Source: Pseudomonas pisciculturae (GTDB lineage Bacteria; Pseudomonadota; Gammaproteobacteria; Pseudomonadales; Pseudomonadaceae). From it: 64,000 nt of DNA. Positions 53,228-63,095 of the stretch are shown here, piece after piece; the stretch's first letter is position 1; each line of letters opens with the position of its first letter. A program made the position numbers and the translations under genes. The DNA is taken from positions 248,001-312,000 of the forward strand of contig NZ_JACVZE010000002.1 in the NCBI RefSeq assembly GCF_015461805.1, in the 5' to 3' direction. The notes beneath the pieces are model-generated. The model was not told where the DNA came from, searched no databases, and saw only the letters and a list, made by a program, of their open reading frames with translations.

Positions 53228-53668
53228 ATGAAGATCGGCGAACTGGCCAAACTGACTGACTGCGCGGTGGAAACCATCCGGTATTACGAGAAGGAAGGCC
53301 TGCTGCCACCCCCGGCACGCACCGAGGCCAATTACCGCGTGTATACCCAGGCGCATACCGAGCGGCTGATCTTTATCCGCAACTGCCGCAGTTTGGACAT
53401 GACACTGGAGGAAATCCGCAGCCTGCTGGGGTTGCGCGACAGCCCGCAAGATCAGTGCGAAAGCGTGAATGCGTTGATCGACGAGCATATCCACCATGTG
53501 AAAGCGCGGATCGATGGCCTGTTGGCGTTGCAGGAGCAATTGATTGACCTGCGCCAGCTCTGTGGTGGTGGGCCGGAATGCGGGATTTTGCAGCGGTTGG
53601 AGGTTAGCGGCAGTGTGGCGGCCAGTGAGGCAGAGCCGTCGCATGTGGGCAGGAGCCACGGCCACTAA
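53228..53668 (+). CDS. cadR: CadR, MerR-family metal-responsive regulator
   Basis: A 146-residue regulator. The helix-turn-helix is MKIGELAKLTDCAVETIRYYEKEGLL; a long dimerisation helix and metal loop follow. Three cysteines at 77, 112 and 118 (QCESVN; LCGGGPEC) match the cadmium site of CadR, and a His-containing tail (SHVGRSHGH) offers a second site. The chosen ATG at 53228 follows a GGAG site. It is divergent from cadA across a promoter with the expected 19-bp spacer. Confidence 0.93.
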   Translation: MKIGELAKLTDCAVETIRYYEKEGLLPPPARTEANYRVYTQAHTERLIFIRNCRSLDMTLEEIRSLLGLRDSPQDQCESVNALIDEHIHHVKARIDGLLALQEQLIDLRQLCGGGPECGILQRLEVSGSVAASEAEPSHVGRSHGH

Positions 53669-53692
53669 TCTTGGGTGAAAACCGAATCAAAC

Positions 53693-53782
53693 TGTGGGAG
53701 CTGGCTTGCCTGCGATGGCGGTGGGTCAGCTGGATATATATCAACTGACAGACCGCTATCGGGGGCAAGCCCCCTCCCACAT
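53693..53782. repeat. REP pair with unlike arms
   Basis: Left arm GTGGGAGCTGGCTTGCCTGCGAT, right arm ATCGGGGGCAAGCCCCCTCCCAC, about 40 bases between. The arms belong to two subtypes, so the outer hairpin has internal mismatches. Confidence 0.88.
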
Positions 53783-53799
53783 TTTGATCGAGGTGGCCT

Positions 53800-54633
53800 C
53801 TAGATCGCCACGTCAGCCTTGATGCTCGGATCAGCGTCATAGCCGACGATTTCGAAATCTTCGAACTTGTAGTCATAGATCGACGCAGGCTTACGCTTTA
53901 TCACCAACTCCGGCAGCTTCTTCGGCGTGCGCGCCAGCTGGGTCTGGATCTGTTCCATATGGTTGCTATACGCATGGGTATCGCCAGTGGTAACGATGAT
54001 CTCGTGAGGGATCAGGTCGCACTGCTGCGCCAGCATATGGGTAAGCAACGCAAGCGCCGCGGTGTTATACGGCAGGCCCAAAAACACATCAGAGCTGCGG
54101 ATATACAACTGCATCGACAGGTGACCGTCATGCACGAACGCCTGGTACAGCAGGTGGCACGGCGGCAGGGCTTGCTTGCCGTTGCGGGCGTTTTCCTGGG
54201 GGCTCTTGGTTTCGTCGGGCAGGTACTCGACGTTCCAGCCGTGGAACAGGATGCGGCGGCTGTTGGGGTTGGTCTTCAACGTCTCGACCATGTAGTCGAT
54301 CTGGTTGATCTTGCCGCCGTCCTTGGTCGGCCAGGCGGTCCACTGCTCGCCGTACACCGGGCCCAGGTCACCGTCTTCGGTGGCCCATTCGTCCCAGATT
54401 TTTACGCCGTTTTCATTCAGCCACTTGATGTTGGTGTTGCCGCTCAACATCCAGATCAGCTCGTTGGCGATGCTTTTGAAGTGAAGCTTCTTGGTGGTCA
54501 GCAGCGGGAAGCCGTCGGCCAAGTTATGCCGATACTGACGGGCAAACACGGCCTTGGTGCCGGTGCCGGTGCGATCGCCCTTGGTCAAGCCATTGGTCAC
54601 GACGTCGTTCAGTAGTTCGAGATATTGCTTCAT
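53800..54633 (-). CDS. thyA: Thymidylate synthase
   Basis: A 277-residue enzyme methylating dUMP to dTMP with methylene-tetrahydrofolate. It begins [15 protein letters not shown], with [20 protein letters not shown], the catalytic cysteine in [10 protein letters not shown], and [20 protein letters not shown] 13-residue insertion near [12 protein letters not shown] makes it longer than the 264-residue E. coli form, as in several pseudomonads. It follows lgt on the same strand (52 bases), the common lgt-thyA pair. Its product pathway feeds the dihydrofolate reductase gene (folA) 15 kb away. Confidence 0.97.
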   Translation of the reverse strand: MKQYLELLNDVVTNGLTKGDRTGTGTKAVFARQYRHNLADGFPLLTTKKLHFKSIANELIWMLSGNTNIKWLNENGVKIWDEWATEDGDLGPVYGEQWTAWPTKDGGKINQIDYMVETLKTNPNSRRILFHGWNVEYLPDETKSPQENARNGKQALPPCHLLYQAFVHDGHLSMQLYIRSSDVFLGLPYNTAALALLTHMLAQQCDLIPHEIIVTTGDTHAYSNHMEQIQTQLARTPKKLPELVIKRKPASIYDYKFEDFEIVGYDADPSIKADVAI

Positions 54634-54685
54634 TGGTTTACCCGTATCGTTTGAAGCCGAGATCCGCAGACCTCGGCATTCGAAT

Positions 54686-55498
54686 TTAAAGCGCGGTGTT
54701 CTTCAAAGGTTGCGGGCGATTGTACGCCCACCACAGCAAGCCCAAGCCACCGAGGATCATCGGCAGGCTGAGGATCTGCCCCATCGTCACCCAACCAAAC
54801 GCCAGGTAGCCCAGCTGCGCATCCGGCACGCGCACGAACTCGACGATAAAGCGGAAGATGCCGTAGAACAGCGCGAACATGCCCGACACCGCCATGGTGG
54901 GGCGTGGCTTGCGCGAGAAGATGTAGAGGATAAGGAACAGCGCCACGCCTTCCAACGCGAATTGGTAGAGCTGCGACGGATGGCGCGGCAATTGCGCCGG
55001 GTCGCTGAACGGCGGGAAGATCATGGCCCACGGCACGTCGGTCGGCTTGCCCCACAACTCGGCGTTGATGAAGTTGCCGATACGCCCGGCGCCCAGGCCG
55101 ATTGGCACCATGGGTGCAATAAAGTCCATCAGTTGGAAGAACGACTTGCCATTGCGACGGCCGAACCACCAGGCGGCGATCATCACGCCGATAAACCCGC
55201 CGTGGAACGCCATGCCGCCCTTCCAGACTTCGAAGATCAGCGTTGGGTTGGCGATGTACGCCGACAGATCGTAGAACAACACATACCCCAGGCGCCCGCC
55301 GACGATCACCCCCATCGACAACCAGAAAATCAGGTCGGAGAGTTTCTCTTTGGTCCAGGTCGGGTCGAAACGGTTCAAGCGACGGGACGCCAGGAACCAG
55401 GCACCGCCGATGCCAATCAGGTACATCAACCCGTACCAGTGGATTTTCAGCGGACCGATGGCCAGGGCCACCGGGTCGATCTGCGGGTAAGGCAGCAT
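54686..55498 (-). CDS. lgt: Prolipoprotein diacylglyceryl transferase
   Basis: A 270-residue inner-membrane enzyme moving diacylglycerol from phosphatidylglycerol onto the lipobox cysteine of prolipoproteins. About seven helices; the signature [17 protein letters not shown] and the Lgt loop [20 protein letters not shown] are intact. It is the first gene of lgt-thyA. It lies 65 bases after the TSUP gene on the same strand. Confidence 0.96.
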   Translation of the reverse strand: MLPYPQIDPVALAIGPLKIHWYGLMYLIGIGGAWFLASRRLNRFDPTWTKEKLSDLIFWLSMGVIVGGRLGYVLFYDLSAYIANPTLIFEVWKGGMAFHGGFIGVMIAAWWFGRRNGKSFFQLMDFIAPMVPIGLGAGRIGNFINAELWGKPTDVPWAMIFPPFSDPAQLPRHPSQLYQFALEGVALFLILYIFSRKPRPTMAVSGMFALFYGIFRFIVEFVRVPDAQLGYLAFGWVTMGQILSLPMILGGLGLLWWAYNRPQPLKNTAL

Positions 55499-55563
55499 TG
55501 CGACTCCTCGTTAAATCATTCGTGATAGCGACCGGACCATGCCCGGCCGTGATTAAGCCTGCA

Positions 55564-56346
55564 TTACAACAAAAAGTTTATGCCGACACAGAACAGCAGC
55601 CCGGCGAACAAGCGCTTGAGCAACCGCGGCGACAACCGATGCGCCAGGCGCGCGCCGAAGCGGGCGAACACCATGCTGGTCAGGGCAATGCCCAGCAGCG
55701 CCGGCAAATACACGAACCCTAGACTATGAGCGGGCAGCAGCGGGTCATGCCAGCCCAGAATCATGAAACTTAATGTACTGGCCACGGCAATCGGCAAGCC
55801 ACAGGCCGAAGACGTAGCGACCGCCTGCTGCATCGGCACACTGCGCCAGGTCAGGAACGGCACCGTCAGCGAGCCGCCGCCAATGCCGAAAATCGCCGAG
55901 GCCCAGCCAATCACCGTACCCGCCAGGGTCAACCCGACCTTGCCCGGCACTGTGCGACTGGCCTTGGGCTTGACCTCCAGGGCCAGTTGCACGGCGATCA
56001 CCAGGGCAAACACACCGATGATTTTCTGCAAGTTGGGGCCAGAAATCGCCTCAGCGGTCAGCGCGCCGAAGCCTGCGCCGATCAGGATACCCACGGTCAT
56101 CCACACAAAAATCGGCCAACGCACCGCGCCACGCCGATGGTGCTCGCGCACGGCATTGACGGAGGTAAAAATGATGGTCGCCAGGGACGTGCCCACAGCC
56201 AGGTGAGTCAGCACCTGCGGGTCGAAGCCCTGCAAGGTGAAGCTGAACACCAGCACCGGCACGATGATGATCCCGCCGCCCACGCCGAATAGCCCGGCGA
56301 GCACGCCTGCACAGGCGCCCAGCGCCAAATACAGCAGAAATTCCAT
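55564..56346 (-). CDS. TSUP-family (TauE/SafE) membrane permease
   Basis: A 260-residue transporter with eight predicted helices. The N-terminal GACAGVLAGLFGVGGGIIIVPVLV and the matching internal repeat GWASAIFGIGGGSLTVPFLT are the paired glycine motifs of TauE/SafE anion permeases. The substrate, possibly a sulfonate, sulfite or organic acid, cannot be told. It lies upstream of lgt on the same strand and is divergent from the NRDE gene. Confidence 0.87.
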   Translation of the reverse strand: MEFLLYLALGACAGVLAGLFGVGGGIIIVPVLVFSFTLQGFDPQVLTHLAVGTSLATIIFTSVNAVREHHRRGAVRWPIFVWMTVGILIGAGFGALTAEAISGPNLQKIIGVFALVIAVQLALEVKPKASRTVPGKVGLTLAGTVIGWASAIFGIGGGSLTVPFLTWRSVPMQQAVATSSACGLPIAVASTLSFMILGWHDPLLPAHSLGFVYLPALLGIALTSMVFARFGARLAHRLSPRLLKRLFAGLLFCVGINFLL

Positions 56347-56459
56347 GGGAGCCCCCGATTCAAGTCCGGCATGTTAACGGATGGAAGGCATGCGACCCAA
56401 CTGGATACTGTGCAAGGCCTGCCGGTAGAGTGGGCAAAACCACAAAAGGGAATCGCCTG

Positions 56460-57206
56460 ATGTGCCTGATTGTTTTTGCCTGGCGGCCGGGCCATGCCCA
56501 ACCGCTGATCGTCGCGGCCAACCGTGATGAGTTCTACGCTCGCCCCAGCCTGCCGCTGGCCCAGTGGCTGGATGCGCCCGAGGTCTATGCCGGTCGCGAT
56601 CAGGAAGCGGGCGGCACCTGGTTGGGGGTGAACGCCGACGGGCGCTTCGCCGCCTTGACCAATATCCGCGACCCGCACCAGCCACCGGCACGCAAGTCAC
56701 GCGGTGAACTGGTGGCGCGTTTTCTCAATGGAACCCTGCCGATTGACGACTATTTGGCCGACGTTAATGGCCGTTCGATTGAATATGCCGGGTTTAATCT
56801 GCTGGTGGGCACAAGAGATGAGTTGTGGCACTACAACGCTAACCACACGGAGCCGACACGCCTGAAGGCTGGGGTGTATGGGTTGTCGAATGCCGGGCTG
56901 GATACGCCGTGGCCCAAGTTGCTCAAGGCTAAGGCGGCGTTGGATGCGGTGTTGAATGATCCACAGCCCGAGGCATTGCTGGAGATCTTGAGTGACCCGC
57001 AGACCGCGCCGTTTGCAGAGCTTCCCGATACCGGCGTGGGTTTGGCGACGGAGAGCCTGTTATCCAGCGTGTTTATCGCCAGCCCCAGTTATGGGACGCG
57101 GGCGAGTACGGCGCTGATTGTGAATGCCGACGGGTCGCGCAGGATGGTGGAGCGTAGTTTTGGGCCGCATGGTGGGCGGCTTGGCGAAGTGGAACTGACG
57201 ATTTAG
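56460..57206 (+). CDS. NRDE (TANGO2-like) family protein
   Basis: A 248-residue protein beginning MCLIVFAWRPG, where Cys2 could become an N-terminal nucleophile after Met removal. The eponymous motif is ANRDEF at residues 24-29, then QEAGGTWLGVNADGRFAALTN. The chosen ATG (56460) lies next to an AAAAGGGA site. The family is related to Ntn-type hydrolases; TANGO2 in animals is linked to lipid and haem handling. Bacterial function is unknown. Confidence 0.84.
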   Translation: MCLIVFAWRPGHAQPLIVAANRDEFYARPSLPLAQWLDAPEVYAGRDQEAGGTWLGVNADGRFAALTNIRDPHQPPARKSRGELVARFLNGTLPIDDYLADVNGRSIEYAGFNLLVGTRDELWHYNANHTEPTRLKAGVYGLSNAGLDTPWPKLLKAKAALDAVLNDPQPEALLEILSDPQTAPFAELPDTGVGLATESLLSSVFIASPSYGTRASTALIVNADGSRRMVERSFGPHGGRLGEVELTI

Positions 57207-57221
57207 CGGTGCCTGATCGAC

Positions 57222-57293
57222 CGCTATCGTGGGCAAGCCCGGCTCCCACAGGGGAATGCATTCCAAGTGTGGGAACTGGCTTGCCTGCGATGA
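57222..57293. repeat. REP pair with unlike arms
   Basis: CTATCGTGGGCAAGCCCGGCTCCCAC on the left, GTGGGAACTGGCTTGCCTGCGATG on the right; both arms carry base changes against the standard cores. It separates the convergent NRDE and ptsP genes. Confidence 0.85.
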
Positions 57294-57305
57294 AGGCGAC
57301 GCGGT

Positions 57306-59585
57306 CTAAAGGGTTTTGGCAGAGGCCGGGTTGATCATCCGCGTCAGCCCCAGATTCTTCAGCGCCAATTGCAACGAGCTGTGGATAACTTGCGGGTTGT
57401 CGATGGTCATCAACTGCGCCAGCAAATCCTTGGCCATGCCCAGGTTTACCTGACGCAGCATCCACTTCACTTTTGGCAAGTTGGTAGCGTTCATCGACAG
57501 ACTGTCAAAGCCCATCGCCATCAACAGCACCGCCGCTGCCGGGTCGCCGGCCATTTCGCCGCAGATACTTACCGGCTTGCCTTCGGCATGGGCGTCACGC
57601 ACCACGTGTTGCAAGGCTTGCAGCACCGCCGGGTGCAGGTAGTCATAGAGGTCGGCCACCCGTGGGTTGTTGCGGTCCACGGCCAGCAGGTATTGGGTCA
57701 GGTCGTTGGAGCCCACCGACAGGAAGTCCACCTGCCGTGCCAGCTCTTTGGCCTGGTACACCGCCGCCGGGATTTCGATCATCACGCCAATCGGCGGCAT
57801 CGGTACGTCGGCGCCTTCGTCGCGCACTTCGCCCCAGGCGCGGTGGATCAAATGCAGCGCTTCTTCCAGCTCATGGGTGCCCGAGATCATCGGCAGCAGG
57901 ATGCGCAGGTTGTTCAGACCCTCGCTGGCCTTGAGCATGGCACGGGTCTGCACCAGGAAAATTTCGGGATGGTCGAGCGTCACGCGAATGCCGCGCCAGC
58001 CCAGGAAGGGGTTGTCTTCCTTGATCGGGAAATACGACAGTGACTTGTCGCCGCCGATATCCAGGCTGCGCATGGTCACCGGTAACGGGTGGAAGGCCTG
58101 CAGTTGCTCGCGATAAATCGCCAGCTGCTCCTTCTCGCTCGGGAAACGCTGGTTGATCATGAACGGCACTTCGGTACGGTACAGCCCCACGCCTTCGGCG
58201 CCACGCTGTTGCGCACGGGCCACGTCGGCCAGCAGGCCGGTGTTGACCAGCAGCGGCACGCGGTGGCCGTCGGTGGTCACGCACGGCAGTTCACGCAGTG
58301 AATCCAGGCCCAGCGCCAGTTGCTTCTCTTCTTCAACCACTTCGGCGTATTGCTTGCGCAACACGTCGCTTGGGTTGGTGAACACTTCACCGCGATGGCC
58401 ATCGACGATCATGTCGATGCCATCGACCTTGGCGTACGGCAGGTCCACCAGGCCCATCACCGTCGGGATGCCCATGGCACGGGCCAGGATCGCAACGTGG
58501 GAGTTACCCGAACCGAGCACCGAGACCAGGCCCACCAGCTTGCCTTCTGGCACTTCGCCAAGCTGGGTAGCCGTCAGCTCTTCACTGACCAGAATGGTGT
58601 TGTCGGGGAAGACCATGTTGGTGGTGCGGTCTTCCTGCAAGTAGGCCAACAGACGGCGACCCAGGTCGCGCACATCCGAGGCGCGCTCGCGCAGGTAGTC
58701 GTCGTCCATCATTTCGAAGCGGTTGACGTGATCGGTGACCACTTGGCGCAATGCGCCCTGTGCCCACTGGCCGGTCTTGATCACGGTCTTGACTTCGTTA
58801 CCCAGGGACGCGTCGTCGAGCATCATCTGGTACACGTCGAACAGCGCACGCTCTTCGGGGCGCAGTTGCGTGGCCAGCTTGTTCGACAGGTTGCGCATGT
58901 CGGCGCGCACGCCTTCCAGGGCGGTCTTGAACAGTTTGATTTCAGCGTCAATGTCTTTGACGGTTTTGTCCGGCACCACGTCCAGGTCTGCCGGGGGCAG
59001 CATGACCACCGCCGTACCGACCGCCGCACCTGGCGAACCCGGCACGCCGACGAACTTGGCTTCCTGGATGCCCTTGCCCTCGCGACCCAGGCCGCGAATC
59101 GAGCCGGTGGCTTCGGCGTGGGCGATAACGCCCGCGAGCTGCGCGCTCATGGTCACGAGGAACGCTTCTTCACCCTCGTCGAACTGGCGGCGCTCTTTCT
59201 GCTGGATGACCAACACGCCGACGACGCGGCGGTGGTGAATGATCGGCGCACCGAGGAACGAGGCGTAGCGCTCTTCGCCGGTTTCGGCAAAGTAGCGATA
59301 ACGCGGGTGATCGGCCGCGTTTTCAAGGTTGAGGGGTTCTTCACGCGTCCCCACCAGGCCCACCAGACCTTCATTGGGCGCCATGCTGACCTTGCCGATC
59401 GAGCGCTTGTTCAAGCCCTCGGTGGCCATCAGCACAAAACGGTTGGTCTCGGGGTCCAGCAGGTAAACCGAGCAGACCTGACTGCCCATGGCTTCCTTGA
59501 CGCGCAACACAATAATCCCCAACGCCGCCTTGAGATCCTTGGCGGAGTTAACTTCCTGGACGATCTTGCGCAGCGTATTGAGCAT
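57306..59585 (-). CDS. ptsP: PtsP, EI-Ntr phosphoenolpyruvate-protein phosphotransferase
   Basis: A 759-residue first enzyme of the nitrogen phosphotransferase chain. An N-terminal GAF domain (about residues 1-150) is followed by the PEP-utiliser domains. The phosphorylated histidine is in GSGNSHVAILARAMGIPTVMG, the PEP site includes GLYRTEVPFM and LLPMISGTHELEE, and the C-terminal barrel has VMIEIPAAVYQ and GSNDLTQYLLAVDRNNPRVA. It ends the rppH-ptsP pair (22 bases apart). In other pseudomonads it links nitrogen state to potassium, polymer and toxin control. Confidence 0.95.
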   Translation of the reverse strand: MLNTLRKIVQEVNSAKDLKAALGIIVLRVKEAMGSQVCSVYLLDPETNRFVLMATEGLNKRSIGKVSMAPNEGLVGLVGTREEPLNLENAADHPRYRYFAETGEERYASFLGAPIIHHRRVVGVLVIQQKERRQFDEGEEAFLVTMSAQLAGVIAHAEATGSIRGLGREGKGIQEAKFVGVPGSPGAAVGTAVVMLPPADLDVVPDKTVKDIDAEIKLFKTALEGVRADMRNLSNKLATQLRPEERALFDVYQMMLDDASLGNEVKTVIKTGQWAQGALRQVVTDHVNRFEMMDDDYLRERASDVRDLGRRLLAYLQEDRTTNMVFPDNTILVSEELTATQLGEVPEGKLVGLVSVLGSGNSHVAILARAMGIPTVMGLVDLPYAKVDGIDMIVDGHRGEVFTNPSDVLRKQYAEVVEEEKQLALGLDSLRELPCVTTDGHRVPLLVNTGLLADVARAQQRGAEGVGLYRTEVPFMINQRFPSEKEQLAIYREQLQAFHPLPVTMRSLDIGGDKSLSYFPIKEDNPFLGWRGIRVTLDHPEIFLVQTRAMLKASEGLNNLRILLPMISGTHELEEALHLIHRAWGEVRDEGADVPMPPIGVMIEIPAAVYQAKELARQVDFLSVGSNDLTQYLLAVDRNNPRVADLYDYLHPAVLQALQHVVRDAHAEGKPVSICGEMAGDPAAAVLLMAMGFDSLSMNATNLPKVKWMLRQVNLGMAKDLLAQLMTIDNPQVIHSSLQLALKNLGLTRMINPASAKTL

Positions 59586-59607
59586 GGCTCGGGGTCGAAC
59601 TCCGTCG

Positions 59608-60087
59608 TCAGTCGCGCGCTAAAAGGCGCGGGGCAAGCTCTTTGAGCGCGCGACGATACACTTCGCGCTTGAATGTCACCACCTGGCCCAACGGGTACCA
59701 ATAGCTGACCCAGCGCCAGCCATCGAACTCCGGTTTACCGGTCAAATCCATCCGCACCCGCTGCTCGTTGGAGATCAGGCGCAGGAGAAACCATTTCTGC
59801 TTCTGGCCGATACACAGCGGTTGGCTGTGGGTACGCACCAGGCGTTGCGGCAAACGATAGCGCAACCAGCCACGGGTACAGGCCAGAATCTGCACATCTT
59901 CGCGCTCAAGGCCGACTTCTTCGTTCAACTCACGGTACAAGGCGTCTTCAGGGGTTTCATCGGGGTTGATTCCGCCTTGAGGAAACTGCCAGGCATCTTG
60001 GTTGATTCGGCGAGCCCATAGCACCTGTCCGGCATCATTCGTAAGAATAATCCCGACATTAGGACGGAAACCATCGGGGTCGATCAC
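59608..60087 (-). CDS. rppH: RNA pyrophosphohydrolase RppH
   Basis: A 159-residue Nudix hydrolase that removes the 5' pyrophosphate of primary transcripts and starts their decay by RNase E. The Nudix box is [23 protein letters not shown] type (GGx-E-REL-EEVG), near residues 38-60. The start is a GTG at 60085-60087, giving [15 protein letters not shown], the family N-terminus; the frame continues upstream without similarity. It is followed by ptsP at 22 bases, a known gammaproteobacterial pair. Confidence 0.95.
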   Translation of the reverse strand: MIDPDGFRPNVGIILTNDAGQVLWARRINQDAWQFPQGGINPDETPEDALYRELNEEVGLEREDVQILACTRGWLRYRLPQRLVRTHSQPLCIGQKQKWFLLRLISNEQRVRMDLTGKPEFDGWRWVSYWYPLGQVVTFKREVYRRALKELAPRLLARD

Positions 60088-60230
60088 GGCAACAACCTCG
60101 CAAACGCATGTCGCCGCATTGTTCCACAAAGGTTGTTCCAGCGGCAACGAGGGTTCTTACCTTATGTGCACTCTTGTGAAAAGACCGTATTCTGGACGCC
60201 TTTTTACAGACTTTTCAGCGAGTAACTGCA

Positions 60231-60887
60231 ATGCGCCTGGCTTTATTCGACTTGGACAACACCCTCCTCGGCGGTGACAGCGATCACGCCTGGGGCGATT
60301 ACCTCTGTGAACGCGGGATCCTCGACCCGATTGCCTACAAGGCTCGCAACGACGAGTTCTACCAGGACTACCTGGCCGGCAAGCTGGATAACGCCGCCTA
60401 CCTGAACTTCAGCCTGGAAATCCTCGGCCGCACCGAGATGGCCCAACTGGACGAGTGGCACCGTGATTTTATGCGCGACTGCATCGAGCCGCTGATGTTG
60501 CCGCTGGCCGTGGAGCTATTGGAGAAACACCGCGCCGCCGGCGACAAGCTGGTGATCATCACCGCCACCAACCGTTTCGTCACCGCGCCGATTGCCGAGC
60601 GCCTGGGCGTGGAAACCCTGATCGCTACCGAATGTGAAATGGAAAACGGCCGCTACACCGGGCGCAGCACGGATGTGCCGTGCTTCCGTGAGGGCAAGGT
60701 GACGCGTTTGAATCGGTGGCTGGAAGAGACGGGGTATAGCCTGGAAGACAGCTATTTCTATAGCGATTCGATGAATGACTTGCCGCTGTTGGAGCAGGTG
60801 ACGCATGCAGTGGCGGTAGACCCGGACCCGAATTTGCGGGCTGAGGCTGAGAAGCGTGGGTGGCCGGTGATTACACTGCGCAGCTGA
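60231..60887 (+). CDS. HAD superfamily (SerB-like, class IB) phosphatase
   Basis: A 218-residue hydrolase. Motif I is [13 protein letters not shown] at the N-terminus, motif II is [11 protein letters not shown], and motif III/IV includes [10 protein letters not shown] and [16 protein letters not shown]. The helical cap between motifs I and II is typical of HAD-IB enzymes such as histidinol-phosphate or phosphoserine phosphatases. The substrate is not known. It is divergent from rppH (143 bases). Confidence 0.85.
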   Translation: MRLALFDLDNTLLGGDSDHAWGDYLCERGILDPIAYKARNDEFYQDYLAGKLDNAAYLNFSLEILGRTEMAQLDEWHRDFMRDCIEPLMLPLAVELLEKHRAAGDKLVIITATNRFVTAPIAERLGVETLIATECEMENGRYTGRSTDVPCFREGKVTRLNRWLEETGYSLEDSYFYSDSMNDLPLLEQVTHAVAVDPDPNLRAEAEKRGWPVITLRS

Positions 60888-60891
60888 TAAA

Positions 60892-60967
60892 GCTATCGGG
60901 GGCAAGCCCCCTCCCACATTTTGACCTTGTGAACCCGATCAGGTGTGGGAGGGGGCTTGCCCCCGAT
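60892..60967. repeat. REP pair, divergent arms
   Basis: CTATCGGGGGCAAGCCCCCTCCCAC and GTGGGAGGGGGCTTGCCCCCGATG, about 27 bases apart; perfectly matching arms between the convergent HAD and DUF2269 genes. Confidence 0.9.
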
Positions 60968-60989
60968 GCAGGCGACGCGGTCCCAAGCC

Positions 60990-61403
60990 TTAAACCGGCT
61001 TGGCACCCATGAGCCCCGCAATCGCCACAAACCCCACCAGGCTGACCACCGCCAACACCAGCGTGAAATTCAGGCTACCGCCCTCGCCCTTGCGCAACCG
61101 ATTAAGCCGCGCCACCAACCAAAACCACGCCAGCGCCGCCACGGTATAAAGGATGCTGGAACCCAAAATCCAGGTCTGCCCCAGTGGCCAGCCAACCAAG
61201 TGCACCAGCCACCAGCCGGTAAACGGCATGCTCACCACGCAAATGCCCATCAACAACCACACGAACACCCACGGGCGCTGAACCGTCACGGCCGGCCCGA
61301 CACTGCGTTTGCGCCAGGCCAACAGCGCCAGGCCCAGGCCGCTGAGCAGTAGCACCACAGTGGCCGCGATGTGGATAACTTTCAGGGTGATCAGGGTTTC
61401 CAT
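60990..61403 (-). CDS. DUF2269 family membrane protein
   Basis: A 137-residue protein with four membrane helices, beginning METLITLKVIHIAATVVLLLSGLGLALLAWRKR. The conserved His in the first helix and a GWPL loop fit DUF2269. No function is known. It follows ilvA on the same strand (40 bases), so the two may be co-transcribed. Confidence 0.78.
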   Translation of the reverse strand: METLITLKVIHIAATVVLLLSGLGLALLAWRKRSVGPAVTVQRPWVFVWLLMGICVVSMPFTGWWLVHLVGWPLGQTWILGSSILYTVAALAWFWLVARLNRLRKGEGGSLNFTLVLAVVSLVGFVAIAGLMGAKPV

Positions 61404-61443
61404 GTCTCGTCTTCCTTAGAGGCCGCACCCCAAGCGTAGTCGC

Positions 61444-62958
61444 TCAACCGAGGAACAGCTTGTAGGCCGGGTTATCGCTTTCATCCCAGTACGGGTAGCC
61501 AATGGCTTCCAGCGCGGCCGGCACCAGGTGACGCTCGTCAGCCGGCACTTGCAGGCCAGCGACGACACGGCCATCTGCCGCACCGTGGTTGCGGTAGTGG
61601 AACATCGAGATGTTCCAGCGCCCGCCCAGTTTGTGCAGGAAGTTGAACAAGGCCCCCGGACGCTCCGGAAACTCGAAGCGGAACACCACTTCATTGCTGA
61701 CGTGCGCCGCATGGCCACCGACCATATGGCGGATGTGCAGCTTGGCCAGTTCGTTTTCGGTCAGGTCCAGCACCGGGAAGCCCTGATCGGTCAGGCTGCT
61801 AATCAGCGCGCTGCGCGGGTCGGTATCGGGATGGGTCTGCACACCCACAAAGATGTGCGCCTCGCTGCCGGAGTGAAAGCGGTAGTTGAATTCGGTGATC
61901 TGGCGCTTGCCCACGGCCTCGCAAAACGCCTTGAAACTGCCCGGTTTCTCGGGGATGGTCACGGCGATGATGGCTTCGCGGCCTTCACCCAACTCGGCGC
62001 GCTCGGCCACATGGCGCAGGCGGTCGAAGTTGACGTTGGCGCCGGAGTCGATGGCCACCAGGGTTTGCCCGGTGACGCCACGGGTCTCCACGTATTTCTT
62101 GATACCGGCCACACCCAGCGCGCCCGCAGGCTCGGTGATGGAGCGGGTGTCGTCGTAGATGTCCTTGATCGCCGCACAGATTTCATCGGTGCTCACGGTG
62201 ATCACTTCATCGACATAGTCTTTGCAGATATCGAAAGTGTGCTGGCCGATCTGCGCCACCGCCACACCATCGGCAAACAGCCCAACCGTCGGCAACACCA
62301 CGCGCTCGCCCGCAGCCATGGCGGCTTGCAAGCAGTTGGAGTCGTCTGGCTCGACGCCGATGATCTTGATCTCCGGGCGCAGGTATTTCACATACGCCGC
62401 GATACCGGCGATCAGCCCGCCGCCGCCCACCGGAACGAAAATCGCATCCAAAGGCCCTGGGTGCTGGCGCAAAATCTCCATCGCCACGGTGCCCTGCCCG
62501 GCAATGGTGTGTGGATCATCGTAGGGGTGAATGTAGACGTAGCCTTTTTCGTCGACCAGCTTGAGCGAATAGGCCAGGGCTTCCGGGAAGGAATCGCCAT
62601 GCAGCACTACTTTGCCACCACGGGAGCGTACGCCTTCGACCTTGATCTCCGGCGTCGTTTTGGGCATCACGATGGTGGCTTTCACCCCCAGCACCTTGGC
62701 TGCCAGGGCGAGGCCTTGAGCGTGGTTGCCCGCCGAGGCCGTAACCACGCCGCGTGCACGCTCCTCGCTGCTCAATTGGGTCAGCTTGTTGTAGGCGCCG
62801 CGAATCTTGAACGAGAACACCGGCTGCAAGTCTTCACGCTTGAGCCAGACCTTGTTACCCAGCCGCTCGGAGAGCTGACGGGCGGTCTGCAACGGAGTTT
62901 CTACGGCAACGTCGTAAACGCGCGAGGTGAGGATCTTTTTGACGTACTGTTCAAGCAT
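61444..62958 (-). CDS. ilvA: Threonine ammonia-lyase, biosynthetic (threonine deaminase)
   Basis: A 504-residue PLP enzyme converting threonine to 2-oxobutanoate, the first step of isoleucine synthesis. The PLP lysine is in FSFKIRGAYNKL near residue 51, with ASAGNHAQGLAL and the phosphate loop VGGGGLIAG. Two C-terminal ACT-like regulatory domains (about 325-500) indicate the isoleucine-inhibited biosynthetic form. The start gives MLEQYVKKILTSRVYDVAVETPL. It is divergent from rpiA; ilvD lies elsewhere in the window. Confidence 0.96.
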   Translation of the reverse strand: MLEQYVKKILTSRVYDVAVETPLQTARQLSERLGNKVWLKREDLQPVFSFKIRGAYNKLTQLSSEERARGVVTASAGNHAQGLALAAKVLGVKATIVMPKTTPEIKVEGVRSRGGKVVLHGDSFPEALAYSLKLVDEKGYVYIHPYDDPHTIAGQGTVAMEILRQHPGPLDAIFVPVGGGGLIAGIAAYVKYLRPEIKIIGVEPDDSNCLQAAMAAGERVVLPTVGLFADGVAVAQIGQHTFDICKDYVDEVITVSTDEICAAIKDIYDDTRSITEPAGALGVAGIKKYVETRGVTGQTLVAIDSGANVNFDRLRHVAERAELGEGREAIIAVTIPEKPGSFKAFCEAVGKRQITEFNYRFHSGSEAHIFVGVQTHPDTDPRSALISSLTDQGFPVLDLTENELAKLHIRHMVGGHAAHVSNEVVFRFEFPERPGALFNFLHKLGGRWNISMFHYRNHGAADGRVVAGLQVPADERHLVPAALEAIGYPYWDESDNPAYKLFLG

Positions 62959-63095
62959 CGGCGGGAATCACTGGGCGAGTTGGGCAGGGCCAAGGAGTCT
63001 AACCCAGCGTTTGGGCGGGCGACCACACGAATACAGAGGTTTTGTTGGGTTATACTCGCCGCCCTCGATAACTCCCCGCCCGTTCCGGAGCCCGC

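Noticed and set aside
58320..59645. A 441-codon plus-strand frame across ptsP
   Set aside because: Antisense shadow of PtsP, with His/Gln-rich low-complexity translation.
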